Source of the DNA: an uncultured Eggerthellaceae bacterium
GTDB lineage: Bacteria; Actinomycetota; Coriobacteriia; Coriobacteriales; Eggerthellaceae
Assembly (NCBI GenBank): GCA_944321455.1
Contig: CALULI010000006.1
Location: forward strand, 248,001-312,000
Direction of reading: 5' to 3'
Length of the DNA: 64,000 nt
Under the pieces are notes generated by a model that was not told the DNA's origin, did not search any database, and saw only the letters and a list, made by a program, of their open reading frames with translations. Both the position numbers and the translations under genes were made by a program. Positions 7,394 to 16,502 of the stretch are shown one piece after another. Positions within the stretch are counted from its first letter, which is position 1. Every line of letters begins with the position of its first letter.

Positions 7394-8770
7394 TTAATTA
7401 CTTTTAACTTTTGCGATCACCACTACAAACATCAGCACCGCAAATAGCGCCGAAACGCCAAAGGCGCACTGGTAACCAAGTGCAGCAATGCCGCTGATCG
7501 TAGGCACCACTGTGATCATAAACACCATCAACGCGGTACCCATGGATGCCCCTGCTTGACGCACGGCGGTGCTAAATGACGATCCGTCGGTCATAATCTG
7601 GTGCGGCAATTCTTCAAGAGACCACGACGTCAACGGACCAATCAAACCTGAAACTCCCGACGCGCGTAAACTCTGCATTGCTACAACCGCCCAAAACGGC
7701 GTATTTTCATCAACAAACACCATGGCAACCGAGCCGCCAACCAGCGCGATCGAAAACACAACAACAACGGGCCGAATGCCTATTTTGTCCGTCAACACAC
7801 CCGCAAGCGGATTAAAGATAAGCGCTGCAATCGTGCCTGGTAAAAGCGCAAGTCCTGCTTCAAAGGCCGTTCCACCGCACAGTCCTTCAATATAGAGCGG
7901 AATAATAAGGGTGATACCTAAAAAGCTGGTGAACAAAAAAGTTGTTGCCCAAAATCCAATTACGTATTTGCGCGACGCAAAAATATCCATGCTAATAAGC
8001 GGATGATCTACGCGTTTTTGTCGCGCAATAAACCCTATCAAAGCAACAACGCCCACAATAATGGGTACCCATACGAAGGGTTCGGTAAGGGAAAAACTTG
8101 AAGCATTTGAAAAGCCCAACAGCAGGCAACCAAAGGCAAACGCGGACAGGAGCAAAGAAAGCACATCCAAGCGCGCCTGCGCATCAGACGTGCCGCTATC
8201 TTTAATAAGAAAGGCTCCTGCGATAATCAGCAACAGCGCTGCCGCCGAAAGGGCAACGAAAAAGCTTCGCCATCCTGCCGCATCAATCATCCAGCCACCA
8301 ATGGTAGGACCAATGTTGGGCGCAAACCCCATGGCAATGCCAGAGACACCCATAGCCGTAGCTTGCTGACCAGGAGGAAATGACACCATGATGACGCTCA
8401 TCATCAACGGCATCGTAATGCCTGCTGCCATAGCCTGAAAGACACGCCCGATGATAAGTGTGACAAAGTCCTGCGCCAGCATGTCAATAACAGCGCCAAC
8501 AAACATGAGAGAAAAAGCAGCAAGCGCAACCTGCTTTTTCGTAAAACGGCGCGATAGATACGTCACCGCAGGAACGGTCACGCCCAGCACCAACATATAC
8601 AGCGTTGTTACCCATTGACCCATACCAACGCTGACGCCGAAATCGGTAGCAATGCCTGAAAACATAGCGTTGAGCGCTGTTTGAGACAGATTGCCAAAGC
8701 ATGATCCCAGGATAACCAGCGCAACCAAGAGCAAAACTGATCGTGGTACTGTGCTCTGCGCTTTTTCCAT
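7394..8770 (-). CDS. MFS multidrug exporter, DHA2 family
   Basis: Proton-driven exporter with 14 predicted membrane helices. The sequence has the DHA2 opening (LNAMFSGIATDFGVSVGMGQWVTTLYML), motif A (SRRFTKKQV) and motif C (GFAPNIGPTIGGWMID, antiporter motif). Drug specificity cannot be read. The ATG at 8770 has GGAG at good distance; a second ATG stands directly before it at 8773. The upstream open frame to 8953 covers a repeat-rich intergenic stretch and is not expected to be translated. Transcribed away from yhdT. Confidence 0.9.
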   Translation of the reverse strand: MEKAQSTVPRSVLLLVALVILGSCFGNLSQTALNAMFSGIATDFGVSVGMGQWVTTLYMLVLGVTVPAVTYLSRRFTKKQVALAAFSLMFVGAVIDMLAQDFVTLIIGRVFQAMAAGITMPLMMSVIMVSFPPGQQATAMGVSGIAMGFAPNIGPTIGGWMIDAAGWRSFFVALSAAALLLIIAGAFLIKDSGTSDAQARLDVLSLLLSAFAFGCLLLGFSNASSFSLTEPFVWVPIIVGVVALIGFIARQKRVDHPLISMDIFASRKYVIGFWATTFLFTSFLGITLIIPLYIEGLCGGTAFEAGLALLPGTIAALIFNPLAGVLTDKIGIRPVVVVFSIALVGGSVAMVFVDENTPFWAVVAMQSLRASGVSGLIGPLTSWSLEELPHQIMTDGSSFSTAVRQAGASMGTALMVFMITVVPTISGIAALGYQCAFGVSALFAVLMFVVVIAKVKSN

Positions 8771-8779
8771 CATGCTCCG

Positions 8780-8905
8780 TTCTTTCCCGCGCGTGTTCGC
8801 TGCACTATTCGTTCGCCGCAATGCGTCCGCCGTATCGCGCATCCACCGCAATGCAAGCTCGCCGTGCTGCGTGTTCAACGTACTTTCTTCTTGTATCGTC
8901 ACACA
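8780..8905. repeat. Degenerate ~16-base repeats upstream of the MFS gene
   Basis: Six or so loose copies of a CGTTCGCCGCAATG-type unit, stepping by roughly 14-18 bases, fill the start of the divergent gap (8771-9048). Apart from these I see no gene or clear signal in the gap. Confidence 0.5.
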
Positions 8906-9048
8906 AGTGCGTACTAACTCGCCGCTCAAACAGGCAAATGGCGCAAAATCCAATCTTGTCCCCGCTTGCTTCTATTTCATGCGCTACCATGCACGCAACA
9001 GCACTAACCATGCATTTAACTACGCATGGTGCACTAAAGGACAACAAC

Positions 9049-9303
9049 ATGGCTACCTACAAAGAAAAAATGAAGCAAGCAAACCGTGAAGCGAAGTATA
9101 CGGTTGTGGGCCTTGTGGCAACCATTGTGGTATGGATTGCCCTTGGCTTTGGACTGTCAGGGAGTTCCTTTGAGATCTTTCACACTCCCATCTGGATTAT
9201 CGCAGGCTGCATTGGAACCTGGCTTTTTGCCATTGTGGTAGCCGTTGTTATTAGCAAGGTAGTCATGAAAGACTGCGATCTTGACGAAGAGGAGTCCGAA
9301 TAA
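9049..9303 (+). CDS. yhdT: YhdT family small membrane protein (DUF997)
   Basis: An 84-residue protein with two membrane helices and charged ends (MATYKEKMKQANREAKYT at the front, KDCDLDEEESE at the back). YhdT proteins are encoded directly before PanF in many bacteria, and that is the case here: its TAA and the next ATG share one base (TAATG), so translation is coupled. It is taken to be a small partner of PanF; the exact role is not established. AAAGGAC is the ribosome site. Confidence 0.87.
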   Translation: MATYKEKMKQANREAKYTVVGLVATIVVWIALGFGLSGSSFEIFHTPIWIIAGCIGTWLFAIVVAVVISKVVMKDCDLDEEESE

Positions 9304-10790
9304 TGGAACAGCTCACGTCTTTGATCCCTATTACCCTGTTCTTGATCCTGTGCGCAGGCGTTGCGTTTTATGTTCATCGCAAGCACACAGGCGGCAACTT
9401 TGTTCAGGAATACTTCATTGGAAACCGCTCTATGGGCGCCTTCGTCTTAGCAATGACCACCATTGCAACCTATGGTTCGGTCAGTTCGTTTGTCGGCGGC
9501 CCTGGTCAGGCATGGGAGTATGGCTTTGGCTGGGTGTATATGGCCGTCTGCCAGGTCACGGCGCTATTTTTGCTCTATGGCATCATGGGCAAAAAGCTTG
9601 CCTTAATTGGCCGCAAGATTAACGCCGTCACTATTATTGATGTTATTCGAAACCGCTACCAATCTAATCTTTTAGCCAACCTGTCTGCCCTTGTTATTGT
9701 GATTTTCTTCATTGCCATGATGGTTGCTCAGTTTGTTGGTGGCGCGAAACTGTTTGAAGCGGTTACGGGTTATTCCTACTTAATTGGCCTTCTCATCTTT
9801 GGTGGCGCCGTCATTATTTACACCACGGTTGGCGGATTCCGCGGCGTTGTGTTGACCGACGCACTGTGCGGCATTGCTATGCTGGTTGGTATTGGCGTGT
9901 TAGCGTTTGGTATTTTCAGCGTTGGTGGTGGCTATGAAAACATCATGGCTACCATCTCTCAGACCAAGCCAACCTTGCTTGAAATTGAAGCGGACGGCAA
10001 CATGCCCCTAGGCCTGTACTTTACCCAGTGGCTGCTGGTTGGTGTTTTGACATTCGTTCTTCCGCAATCAACCGTGCGCTGCTTAGGCTTTAAGGACACC
10101 AAATCTTTGCGCAACGCCATGATTTTAGGCACGGTTATCATGGGCGCTATGATGATTGGTGTTACCTCTTTAGGAGTGTTGGCTCAGGGCGTTTTGCCAG
10201 GCACGCTTGAGGAATACGGTTCAAGCGTAGACAACATCATCCCGCTTACCATTGTTGCTTCGCTTCCACCTTGGCTTGCAGGCATCACCATCATTGGTCC
10301 TATTGCTGCTTCTATTTCAACGGTATCGTCTCTTTTGATTGCGTCGTCTTCAGCCATCATTAAGGACGTCTATCTGCACCACTGCGAAGAAAAGGGTAAG
10401 GAAGTCAAAGAAAAGACCGTTGCTTATTCCAGCCAGATTATCACCCTGATTATTGGTCTGTTCGTTTTTGTTTTAGCAATCGTGCCACCTGATGTTATTT
10501 GGCGCATCAACATGTTCTCATTCGGCGGACTTGAGACGGCATTTTTCTGGGTCATGGTGATGGGACTGTTCTGGAAGCGCGCGACCAAAACAGGCGCCAT
10601 CCTTTCGATGGCAGGCGGCGTTATAGCCTACTGCGCCACCATGGCAATGGGCATTACCTTTATGAGTTTGCACCAAATTGTGATTGGTATAAGCGTGTCC
10701 TTTATTTTGATGGTCGTAGGATCGCTGCTGACGAAACAGCAAAACAACGAAACAGTTCAGGCGGTTTTCTTCCCCGAGTATGACAAGTAG
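9303..10790 (+). CDS. panF: Sodium/pantothenate symporter
   Basis: Sodium-driven uptake of pantothenate, the precursor of coenzyme A and the ACP arm. The 495-residue protein is a 13-helix SSS family member with FIGNRSMGAFVLAMTTIATY, FVGGPGQAWEYGFGWVY and AASISTVSSLLIASSSAIIKD (sodium-site region near 340). YhdT pairing strongly supports PanF rather than another SSS carrier. Its C-terminus overlaps the next gene by 11 bases. Confidence 0.92.
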   Translation: MEQLTSLIPITLFLILCAGVAFYVHRKHTGGNFVQEYFIGNRSMGAFVLAMTTIATYGSVSSFVGGPGQAWEYGFGWVYMAVCQVTALFLLYGIMGKKLALIGRKINAVTIIDVIRNRYQSNLLANLSALVIVIFFIAMMVAQFVGGAKLFEAVTGYSYLIGLLIFGGAVIIYTTVGGFRGVVLTDALCGIAMLVGIGVLAFGIFSVGGGYENIMATISQTKPTLLEIEADGNMPLGLYFTQWLLVGVLTFVLPQSTVRCLGFKDTKSLRNAMILGTVIMGAMMIGVTSLGVLAQGVLPGTLEEYGSSVDNIIPLTIVASLPPWLAGITIIGPIAASISTVSSLLIASSSAIIKDVYLHHCEEKGKEVKEKTVAYSSQIITLIIGLFVFVLAIVPPDVIWRINMFSFGGLETAFFWVMVMGLFWKRATKTGAILSMAGGVIAYCATMAMGITFMSLHQIVIGISVSFILMVVGSLLTKQQNNETVQAVFFPEYDK

Positions 10791-11331
10791 ACTGCCGCAA
10801 ACATCCAAGACATCCCCTGCCACAACAGCGCACGCAGCTACGGCAAAACCCACTACCCGCTTCGTTGTTGCCAGCTGGCTTGCGGTGGTTGTGGTGGCAG
10901 GGCTTATCTTTTTTCTGTCTGCCCATACCGGAGATGAACTTGATACCTCAAGCGGCATTATTACGCTTATTCGTGATTGGCTTGAACAAGGGGCGCTTCT
11001 GTTGTTCGGAAAGCCTGTTGATATTTCGCCCGTGGGCCATTTTTGCGAATACTTCCTCTTAGGCGTGGTACTGACCAACGCCCTGCGTCTTCACGTGCCG
11101 TATCGCCGTGCAGGGGTGTTCGCCCTGCTTGTTGCAAGTGCCTATGGCATCACGGACGAACTTCACCAGCTCTTTGTGCCGCAAAGAAGCTGCGATCCGC
11201 TTGATTGGGTGGTTGACACACTAGCGGCAGGCATTGCGTGTTTGATAGCGTGTGCGATTATCGCGCATCGCGCGAAAGAGCATCGTTCGGGCGCGAATCA
11301 CACGCAATCCAAACGCGATAGTAATCTTTAG
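10780..11331 (+). CDS. VanZ-like membrane protein
   Basis: A 183-residue protein with a Thr/Ala/Pro-rich N-terminus and about four membrane helices. VanZ family marks are visible: FFLSAHTGDEL, GHFCEYFLLGVVLTNAL and GITDELHQLFVPQRSCDPLDWVVDTL. VanZ of enterococci gives low teicoplanin resistance; most members have no proven role. It overlaps panF by 11 bases and so belongs to the yhdT-panF operon. Its last 74 bases overlap the end of the convergent MerR gene. Confidence 0.85.
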   Translation: MTSRLPQTSKTSPATTAHAATAKPTTRFVVASWLAVVVVAGLIFFLSAHTGDELDTSSGIITLIRDWLEQGALLLFGKPVDISPVGHFCEYFLLGVVLTNALRLHVPYRRAGVFALLVASAYGITDELHQLFVPQRSCDPLDWVVDTLAAGIACLIACAIIAHRAKEHRSGANHTQSKRDSNL

Positions 11332-12094
11332 GGCCCTTCCAATACGCAGAAATCAAGAAATGCCCAATGGCATAGCGGGGAACCCTCCCCTGCTCTTCAG
11401 CCAAGTCGAACAGCTTCTTCACTTCATCGCGCACATTCATAACGCCCTTTTCGCCACCAGAACCAACGCAGCAGATTGCCCCCTCAAAGAAATCGAGTGG
11501 CTCTTTAACCGCCTTGCGCCGCTCCCACAAAAGAATGCGATCCTCTCCCTTGTCGAAGGTAGGGGCGCTGCCCGCAAAATCAATGCACCCTTCAATAGGA
11601 TTATCAAGATCATCAGCGCGAACAAAAAACGCATAGCGCTGCATGTCGCCAATGAGCGTTTTCAGCTGACGTTCAGAAGAAGGATTGTATTGCGCTAAAC
11701 GAATGGCAGCAGGTTTTGCAGGCGCTATGCCGCGTTCAAACAGCTCAAGGGCATGCGCACCCAATTTCCGCTGGTGGTTTAAGCGCTTAAGGATTACCTC
11801 AAGCGACGCAATACGCTCTTCGATGGCATCTTTGGTTATGTCCAGCGCACCCACCATATCCGTTAAAGAATACGACCGCGATTTTTCAATCATCTTGATT
11901 GACACGCCCATTTTGCGAAGAAACGCCACGTCACTGGCGTTAAAGAGCGCGCGCAGGGAATACTGACGATAGTTGCCTTCCTTGGTGCGTTCTGCATGAA
12001 TAAGTCCTAGATCTTCCCAATAGCGCAGGGTCGAAGGCGTGACATCAAGAAGCTGAGCGGCTTCCTTTATGGAGCATGTTTTGTTCTGGAGCAT
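11258..12094 (-). CDS. MerR family regulator
   Basis: DNA-binding regulator with an N-terminal winged helix-turn-helix (CSIKEAAQLLDVTPSTLRYWEDLGLI, residues 6-31), a dimer helix (about 85-120) and a C-terminal effector domain of about 150 residues not identified by eye. It is divergent from the MATE exporter at 12276, with an inverted repeat between them, which suggests it controls the exporter and itself. Aromatic/acidic residues in the C-terminal part would suit binding of an organic cation; that is inference. The gene end overlaps the VanZ gene by 74 bases on the opposite strand. Confidence 0.88.
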   Translation of the reverse strand: MLQNKTCSIKEAAQLLDVTPSTLRYWEDLGLIHAERTKEGNYRQYSLRALFNASDVAFLRKMGVSIKMIEKSRSYSLTDMVGALDITKDAIEERIASLEVILKRLNHQRKLGAHALELFERGIAPAKPAAIRLAQYNPSSERQLKTLIGDMQRYAFFVRADDLDNPIEGCIDFAGSAPTFDKGEDRILLWERRKAVKEPLDFFEGAICCVGSGGEKGVMNVRDEVKKLFDLAEEQGRVPRYAIGHFLISAYWKGPKDYYRVWIACDSRPNDALSRDAR

Positions 12095-12139
12095 GGCTAA
12101 CCTCCTTGCCTAAAACAGCGCTCAAAACACGCAAGCACA

Positions 12140-12209
12140 GCGTACCTGTGAACTTTTTATGGAGTCATCATATACCCTCTAAACATTAAAGCAACTTGAA
12201 AGTTTAGAG
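12140..12209. promoter_or_regulatory. Candidate MerR operator in the merR/MATE divergent gap
   Basis: CTCTAAAC (12177-12184) and GTTTAGAG (12202-12209) form an 8-base inverted repeat with 17 bases between. On the minus strand one arm sits between a -35-like TTGCTT and a -10-like TATGAT with 16-base spacing, so binding would affect the merR promoter. The plus-strand promoter of the MATE gene is not clear. Confidence 0.6.
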
Positions 12210-12275
12210 TGTGTCCGCGCCTGAGAAAAGGCACCGCACAATGAGCCCAACCGATCGCGTTATAAGGAGAGAAAA

Positions 12276-13622
12276 ATGATCGATCGCTCAATGGTGAAGC
12301 CGTATTTGCACTATGTTATTCCGGCCACCATCGCGTTTACGCTGACCTGCGTATATTCAATTATTGACGGTCTTTTTGTTGGTAACGTGGTTGGAGATGC
12401 GGGCCTTGCAGGCATCAATGTTGCCTGGCCTATTTATGCCGTGGTCCTTGCGGTTGGCACGGGCATTGGTATGGGCGGCGCTATTATTTCTTCCATTCGC
12501 TCTGGTTCAGGAAATGCCGAAGGCGCTCGCCGTGCTGTTGCCCATACGCTCAGCTTGTTGGCCTTGGCTTCAATTCCTGTCACAATTGGCATAGTGCTTC
12601 TTGCACGTCCGCTTTGTGCTCTGTTTGGCGGTTCAGGCGAAACGCTCAACCAAGCAACCTTATACTTGAGCACTCTTGCGTTCGCAGCACCATTCCAGGT
12701 TATGGTCACGGGCTGCCTGCCGCTTCTTCGCAACTGTGGTCATGTCAAATACGCCATGTGCGCAAGTCTTATCTGCAGCGTTTTTAAAATAATGCTGGAC
12801 TACACGTTTATTGTGGTCTTCCACTGGGGCATTGTTGGCGCAAGCTTTGCCACCGTTGTGGCCCAGGCTATTAGCTGCTGCTTTATCCTGATGTTCTTTG
12901 TTCGTAAGTCGCAGCGTATGCGCTTGGCTGATTTTCGCCTTAATACAGAATTGACCGCGCAGTCGCTCAAGCTGGGTGCTGCTCCCTTTGGCTTGACGCT
13001 TCTTCCTGAATTAACGGTTGTTGCTATCAACGTTAATGCCATGCTCTACGGTGGCGAAACGGCCGTAGCTGCGTATGCGGTCATATCGTATGTTGCCTAC
13101 ATTGTTCAGATTCTGATTCAAGGTATTGGCGATGGCAGCCAGCCGCTCATTAGCCAATGCTATGGCGCTGGCAAGTATGAAATAGTTCGCAAACTGCGTA
13201 ACACCAACTTTGTGGTGGCGCTTACCATAGGTGCCGTGAGTTTGGTGGTAATTTATCTGTTGCGCTGGGACATTCCTGTGTGGTTTGGCGCTTCAGCTAT
13301 CACAACCAACATGATTGCCGCAGCCCTGCCAGTGTTTGCCTTTGCCTACATGCTCTTCGGCTTCACGCACATCAGCAGTTCGTTTTTCTACGCAACCGAA
13401 AATATCCAAGCATCATCTATTTTGGTATATGGCGAAGCCTTGCTGGTCATGATTATGGCGACTGTCTTGGGCTTCTTAGTTGGCATTCTTGGTGTCTGGT
13501 CTTCTGTAGTGGTTGTTCAAATCACGCTGTCAGGTATGGCGTTGGTGCTCCACCACTTCGCACGCATCAAGTTGGGTCTTACACCTGCCCATCAAAGTGT
13601 CCTACATCGTCATCGCGCCTAG
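12276..13622 (+). CDS. MATE family multidrug/Na+ exporter
   Basis: A 448-residue protein with about 12 helices. MATE hallmarks are IDGLFVGNVVGDAGLAGINVAWPIY (helix 1-2 region) and the pseudo-repeat in the second half (LTLLPELTVVAINVNAMLYGG; GDGSQPLISQCYGAGKY). It exports organic cations in exchange for sodium or protons. ATG 12276 follows AAGGAGA. Divergent from its likely MerR regulator. Confidence 0.9.
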   Translation: MIDRSMVKPYLHYVIPATIAFTLTCVYSIIDGLFVGNVVGDAGLAGINVAWPIYAVVLAVGTGIGMGGAIISSIRSGSGNAEGARRAVAHTLSLLALASIPVTIGIVLLARPLCALFGGSGETLNQATLYLSTLAFAAPFQVMVTGCLPLLRNCGHVKYAMCASLICSVFKIMLDYTFIVVFHWGIVGASFATVVAQAISCCFILMFFVRKSQRMRLADFRLNTELTAQSLKLGAAPFGLTLLPELTVVAINVNAMLYGGETAVAAYAVISYVAYIVQILIQGIGDGSQPLISQCYGAGKYEIVRKLRNTNFVVALTIGAVSLVVIYLLRWDIPVWFGASAITTNMIAAALPVFAFAYMLFGFTHISSSFFYATENIQASSILVYGEALLVMIMATVLGFLVGILGVWSSVVVVQITLSGMALVLHHFARIKLGLTPAHQSVLHRHRA

Positions 13623-13655
13623 CAATCGTTTATCTCTATCGTTTATCGATACTAC

Positions 13656-14624
13656 TTATTTCGTATGAGCGGAAGCAGGTTCAGTTTGCTCCTGCTTTTC
13701 TTTACGAGGCACGCAGGATACAAAGTAGCGCAGATAATACACCAATACGTAGCACACCATAAATGCTGCAATCAGCGTTTCAACCAGCTCAACAATACCA
13801 ATCCACGAAGAAAGCATCCAACCAATTGACGCGAAGAACGCTTCGGCCTTAGTAAGACCCAATGCGGTCACGACAAAAGGGAAGGTCATTGCTGCATAGC
13901 TGGGATAAAAGTTCAGCTTCATCAAGCGAGGCACAACCAGCAGCACAAACAGGTAGAGCAACTGCGCTGCCACCAACAACACCGCAACAAACAAAGGCTG
14001 AGGATTGTCGCATGCGCTCAAATAACCAACCAAAGACAAGCTCATGGGCGCAGCATAGATGCAGATCAAAGGACGAGCAGCTTCAGGAACTTCGTGCTTG
14101 ATATAGCGCAGGGTAACAACAACCAGCAAAATCAAATAGCACACAAAACCAAACCAGAACACACCCATGCCAAAGGCTTCGGCACCAAACGCAGGTGAGG
14201 TCAGCGACGCAACAATAATGCCCACGTACGCAATGAAGTAGGTAGGAAATACGTGCAGCAAGCTGAAGTGAAGGATGTAGGTCTTGGTAAACCAAATAAT
14301 CAGCGCGAAATGGCACGCAATAGCAGCACACCAGATAACGAACGCCACGTTGTGAACAACAGGCTCAATATAAACCGCCAGCTGCATGATTGCCATAAAG
14401 CAGGTTGCGCTTACGCTTGCCAAAATGGAGTTTTCGAAGTCATGCTTAACGGTACGAGGATGAACACACACTTTTGCCAGCAGCAAAACAACTAAGCAGG
14501 CAGCAATAATGCCGCACAAAATATGAAAGATTTCCGAAAATGGTTGCAGCAGAGATCCAAGAGCAACAACGCCCAGCGCTACACCCGCAGTTGGAATAGG
14601 AATCTTCGATAAAAATTCGCGCAC
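13656..14624 (-). CDS. TDT family transporter (TehA/SLAC1-like)
   Basis: Ten-helix membrane protein of the tellurite-resistance/dicarboxylate transporter family. Visible features are IPIPTAGVALGVVALGSLLQ near the start, FGMGVFWFGFVCYLILL, and YPSYAAMTFPFVVTALGL (family FP motif). Family members carry tellurite, malate, sulfite or anions; nothing here decides. The GTG at 14624 is chosen because GAAAGGA stands five bases before it. Divergent from a LysR regulator. A strong hairpin (14665-14697) is in the leader. Confidence 0.82.
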   Translation of the reverse strand: MREFLSKIPIPTAGVALGVVALGSLLQPFSEIFHILCGIIAACLVVLLLAKVCVHPRTVKHDFENSILASVSATCFMAIMQLAVYIEPVVHNVAFVIWCAAIACHFALIIWFTKTYILHFSLLHVFPTYFIAYVGIIVASLTSPAFGAEAFGMGVFWFGFVCYLILLVVVTLRYIKHEVPEAARPLICIYAAPMSLSLVGYLSACDNPQPLFVAVLLVAAQLLYLFVLLVVPRLMKLNFYPSYAAMTFPFVVTALGLTKAEAFFASIGWMLSSWIGIVELVETLIAAFMVCYVLVYYLRYFVSCVPRKEKQEQTEPASAHTK

Positions 14625-14664
14625 ATCGATCCTTTCATATCGACACAGCCCTCTACACATAAAG

Positions 14665-14697
14665 GCGCCGATGCGAGAGGGGCATCACATCGGCGCA
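14665..14697 (-). promoter_or_regulatory. GC-rich hairpin in the leader of the TDT transporter gene
   Basis: GCGCCGATG and CATCGGCGC form a 9-base perfect stem with a 15-base loop, about 40 bases before the GTG start. It is not followed by a good T run. It may be a leader structure or an attenuator remnant. Confidence 0.5.
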
Positions 14698-14814
14698 AAC
14701 AAAGGGGTTTGACCCGCCTTGTCTTCTCATTAGTACTTTCATTGTGTCATGCTCTTGATAAAAAGAGAACTCATAAATTATTATTTTTATATAAGTATTT
14801 CTTATGGAGTGCCC

Positions 14815-15723
14815 ATGTTTGATACCCGTATAAAAACATTCCTGAACGTCTGCCAAACGCTCAACTACACACAGTCAGCGCGCGAGCTTAACATCACCCA
14901 GCCGGCGGTGTCGCAGCACATCGCGTTTCTTGAAAAGGAATATGGCCTCAAGTTGTTTAACTACCAGAACCGCCATCTTTCTCTAACCAGGGCAGGAGAA
15001 ATCCTGCGCGATGCGGCTCAGCTGTTTACCCATAACGAAGACCTGTTGCGCCGCAAGCTTGAACAGCTCCAAGGCGGCGAGCGCCACCTGACCATTGGTG
15101 CCACCCTTACCGCGGGCGAGTATTTGATTGCCGATCCTCTTGCCCACTACCTCAAAAGCGAACCAACGCTCAACATTCGCTTTGTTTCGGGCGATACCAC
15201 TGATCTGCTTGAGCAAATTCAGCATGGCCAGATAGATTGCGCCCTCATAGAAGGCTTCATTGATAAAAGCGCGTTCGACTGGCGCATCCTTAAAAAGGAG
15301 TCTTTCATCTGTATTGCTGGACCAAACACGCCGTTTGAGCGCTGCCATTTGGAAGACGTGCTGGACCAGCACCTTTTGATTCGTGAAAAGGGCTCGGGTA
15401 CGCGTGCTGTTTTGGAGCATAAACTTCGCGAAAAGAACTTGTCACTTTCTTCGTTTTCGCGGGTGAGCGAAATTACCAGCATCAACGTTATTAAGCGCTT
15501 GGTTGCCAATGATTATGGCATTTCGTTTCTCTACGAATCTGCGGCTCATAAAGAACTTGAATCGGGTGAGCTTAAGACTATCGCTCTGGCCGAAAAACCC
15601 GTCACTCACGACATTACCTTTGTCTGGCTGAAAGGGTCGCACTACACCGAAGAAATTGATCGGCTGATCGACGGGCTGCAAAGTACCCAATTAGGTGACG
15701 CGTCTTTGGACAAGAACCGATAA
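14815..15723 (+). CDS. LysR family transcriptional regulator
   Basis: N-terminal helix-turn-helix (FLNVCQTLNYTQSARELNITQPAVSQHI, residues 7-34) and a C-terminal effector domain of about 210 residues of the periplasmic-binding fold. The CysB/CbbR-like passage LTIGATLTAGEYLIADPLAHYL is typical. ATG 14815 follows GGAG and gives MFDTRIKTFLNV, the usual family start; the open frame extends to 14749. Divergent from the TDT transporter, which it probably regulates. Confidence 0.9.
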   Translation: MFDTRIKTFLNVCQTLNYTQSARELNITQPAVSQHIAFLEKEYGLKLFNYQNRHLSLTRAGEILRDAAQLFTHNEDLLRRKLEQLQGGERHLTIGATLTAGEYLIADPLAHYLKSEPTLNIRFVSGDTTDLLEQIQHGQIDCALIEGFIDKSAFDWRILKKESFICIAGPNTPFERCHLEDVLDQHLLIREKGSGTRAVLEHKLREKNLSLSSFSRVSEITSINVIKRLVANDYGISFLYESAAHKELESGELKTIALAEKPVTHDITFVWLKGSHYTEEIDRLIDGLQSTQLGDASLDKNR

Positions 15724-15919
15724 GCAACGCGCAGAAAGCCTCTCGCAACGAATCCAGCAGCAGCCCTTCGCGCATCGCACATCACTTCAGGTCGAAATGA
15801 TTTTCGCTCCGTTTGTTTACCATCGCGTTACCAATGATGCCCTTCAGGCCTTTTTGGGTTGCATCAGCATTGAATGGTGAGATAATTGCGAAAAGATAAC
15901 CAACAGAGAGGGGTTTTTC

Positions 15920-16396
15920 ATGGGCTTCAAGAATATTTTGGTTCCCTATGATGGATCGGAACATGCTAATCGCGCTTTGGCGGCAGCGAAAGATTTAGTC
16001 CAGGATTGTCCTGATGCCAAAGTTACCGTACTCAACGTTATTCCCATGAGCGTTGCCCCTACTGTTTCTGAGAGCGATCCTGTTCTTGGATCTGCCGCAA
16101 CCTTTATTGACTATCGCGACTACGAAGAGCTCTTTGATGACACCTTGAAGCGTCTTCGTGATGACATGATCAAGCAGGTAGGCAGCACCCTTGATGGTCT
16201 TGGCGAAGGTCAGGTTGAATACAACACCATCGCTCATCCCTCTGCTATTCAGGGCATTTCCGAATATGCAACCACTCATGAGTGCGATCTTATTGTTATG
16301 GGTCGTCGTGGTTTGGGCGCTATTCGCGGCATGCTGGGCAGCGTAAGCTACGGTGTTCTGCGCACGGTTGACTTGCCTGTACTCACCATCAAGTAA
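15920..16396 (+). CDS. Universal stress protein, UspA family
   Basis: A single 158-residue Usp domain: ILVPYDGSEHANRAL at the start and the ATP-binding motif GRRGLGAIRGMLGSVSYGVL near the end (G-x2-G-x9-GS pattern). ATP-binding Usp proteins support survival in starvation and stress. The GAGAGGGG ribosome site is strong. A second, distant Usp gene lies 0.6 kb away on the other strand. Confidence 0.92.
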   Translation: MGFKNILVPYDGSEHANRALAAAKDLVQDCPDAKVTVLNVIPMSVAPTVSESDPVLGSAATFIDYRDYEELFDDTLKRLRDDMIKQVGSTLDGLGEGQVEYNTIAHPSAIQGISEYATTHECDLIVMGRRGLGAIRGMLGSVSYGVLRTVDLPVLTIK

Positions 16397-16431
16397 AGGG
16401 ATAGAGGACAAATAAAACGCAGCGAAACTGA

Positions 16432-16502
16432 GCAATCACCGCTGCAACACTAGTCAACCATCACCGCGGCGTTAATCAATCACCGCTGCGGTACTAATCA
16501 AC
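16432..16502. repeat. Three copies of a ~22-base repeat between uspA and ybaK
   Basis: Degenerate units built on TCACCGCTGC...CTAATCA step by 22-25 bases. The last unit holds the ybaK stop codon. Nothing else is seen in this convergent gap. Confidence 0.7.

Noticed and set aside
6741-14669. A 15-base match (ACACATAAAGGCGCC) between 6741-6755 (minus) and about 14656-14670
   Set aside because: A few such matches are expected by chance in 64 kb, and the surrounding sequences differ.
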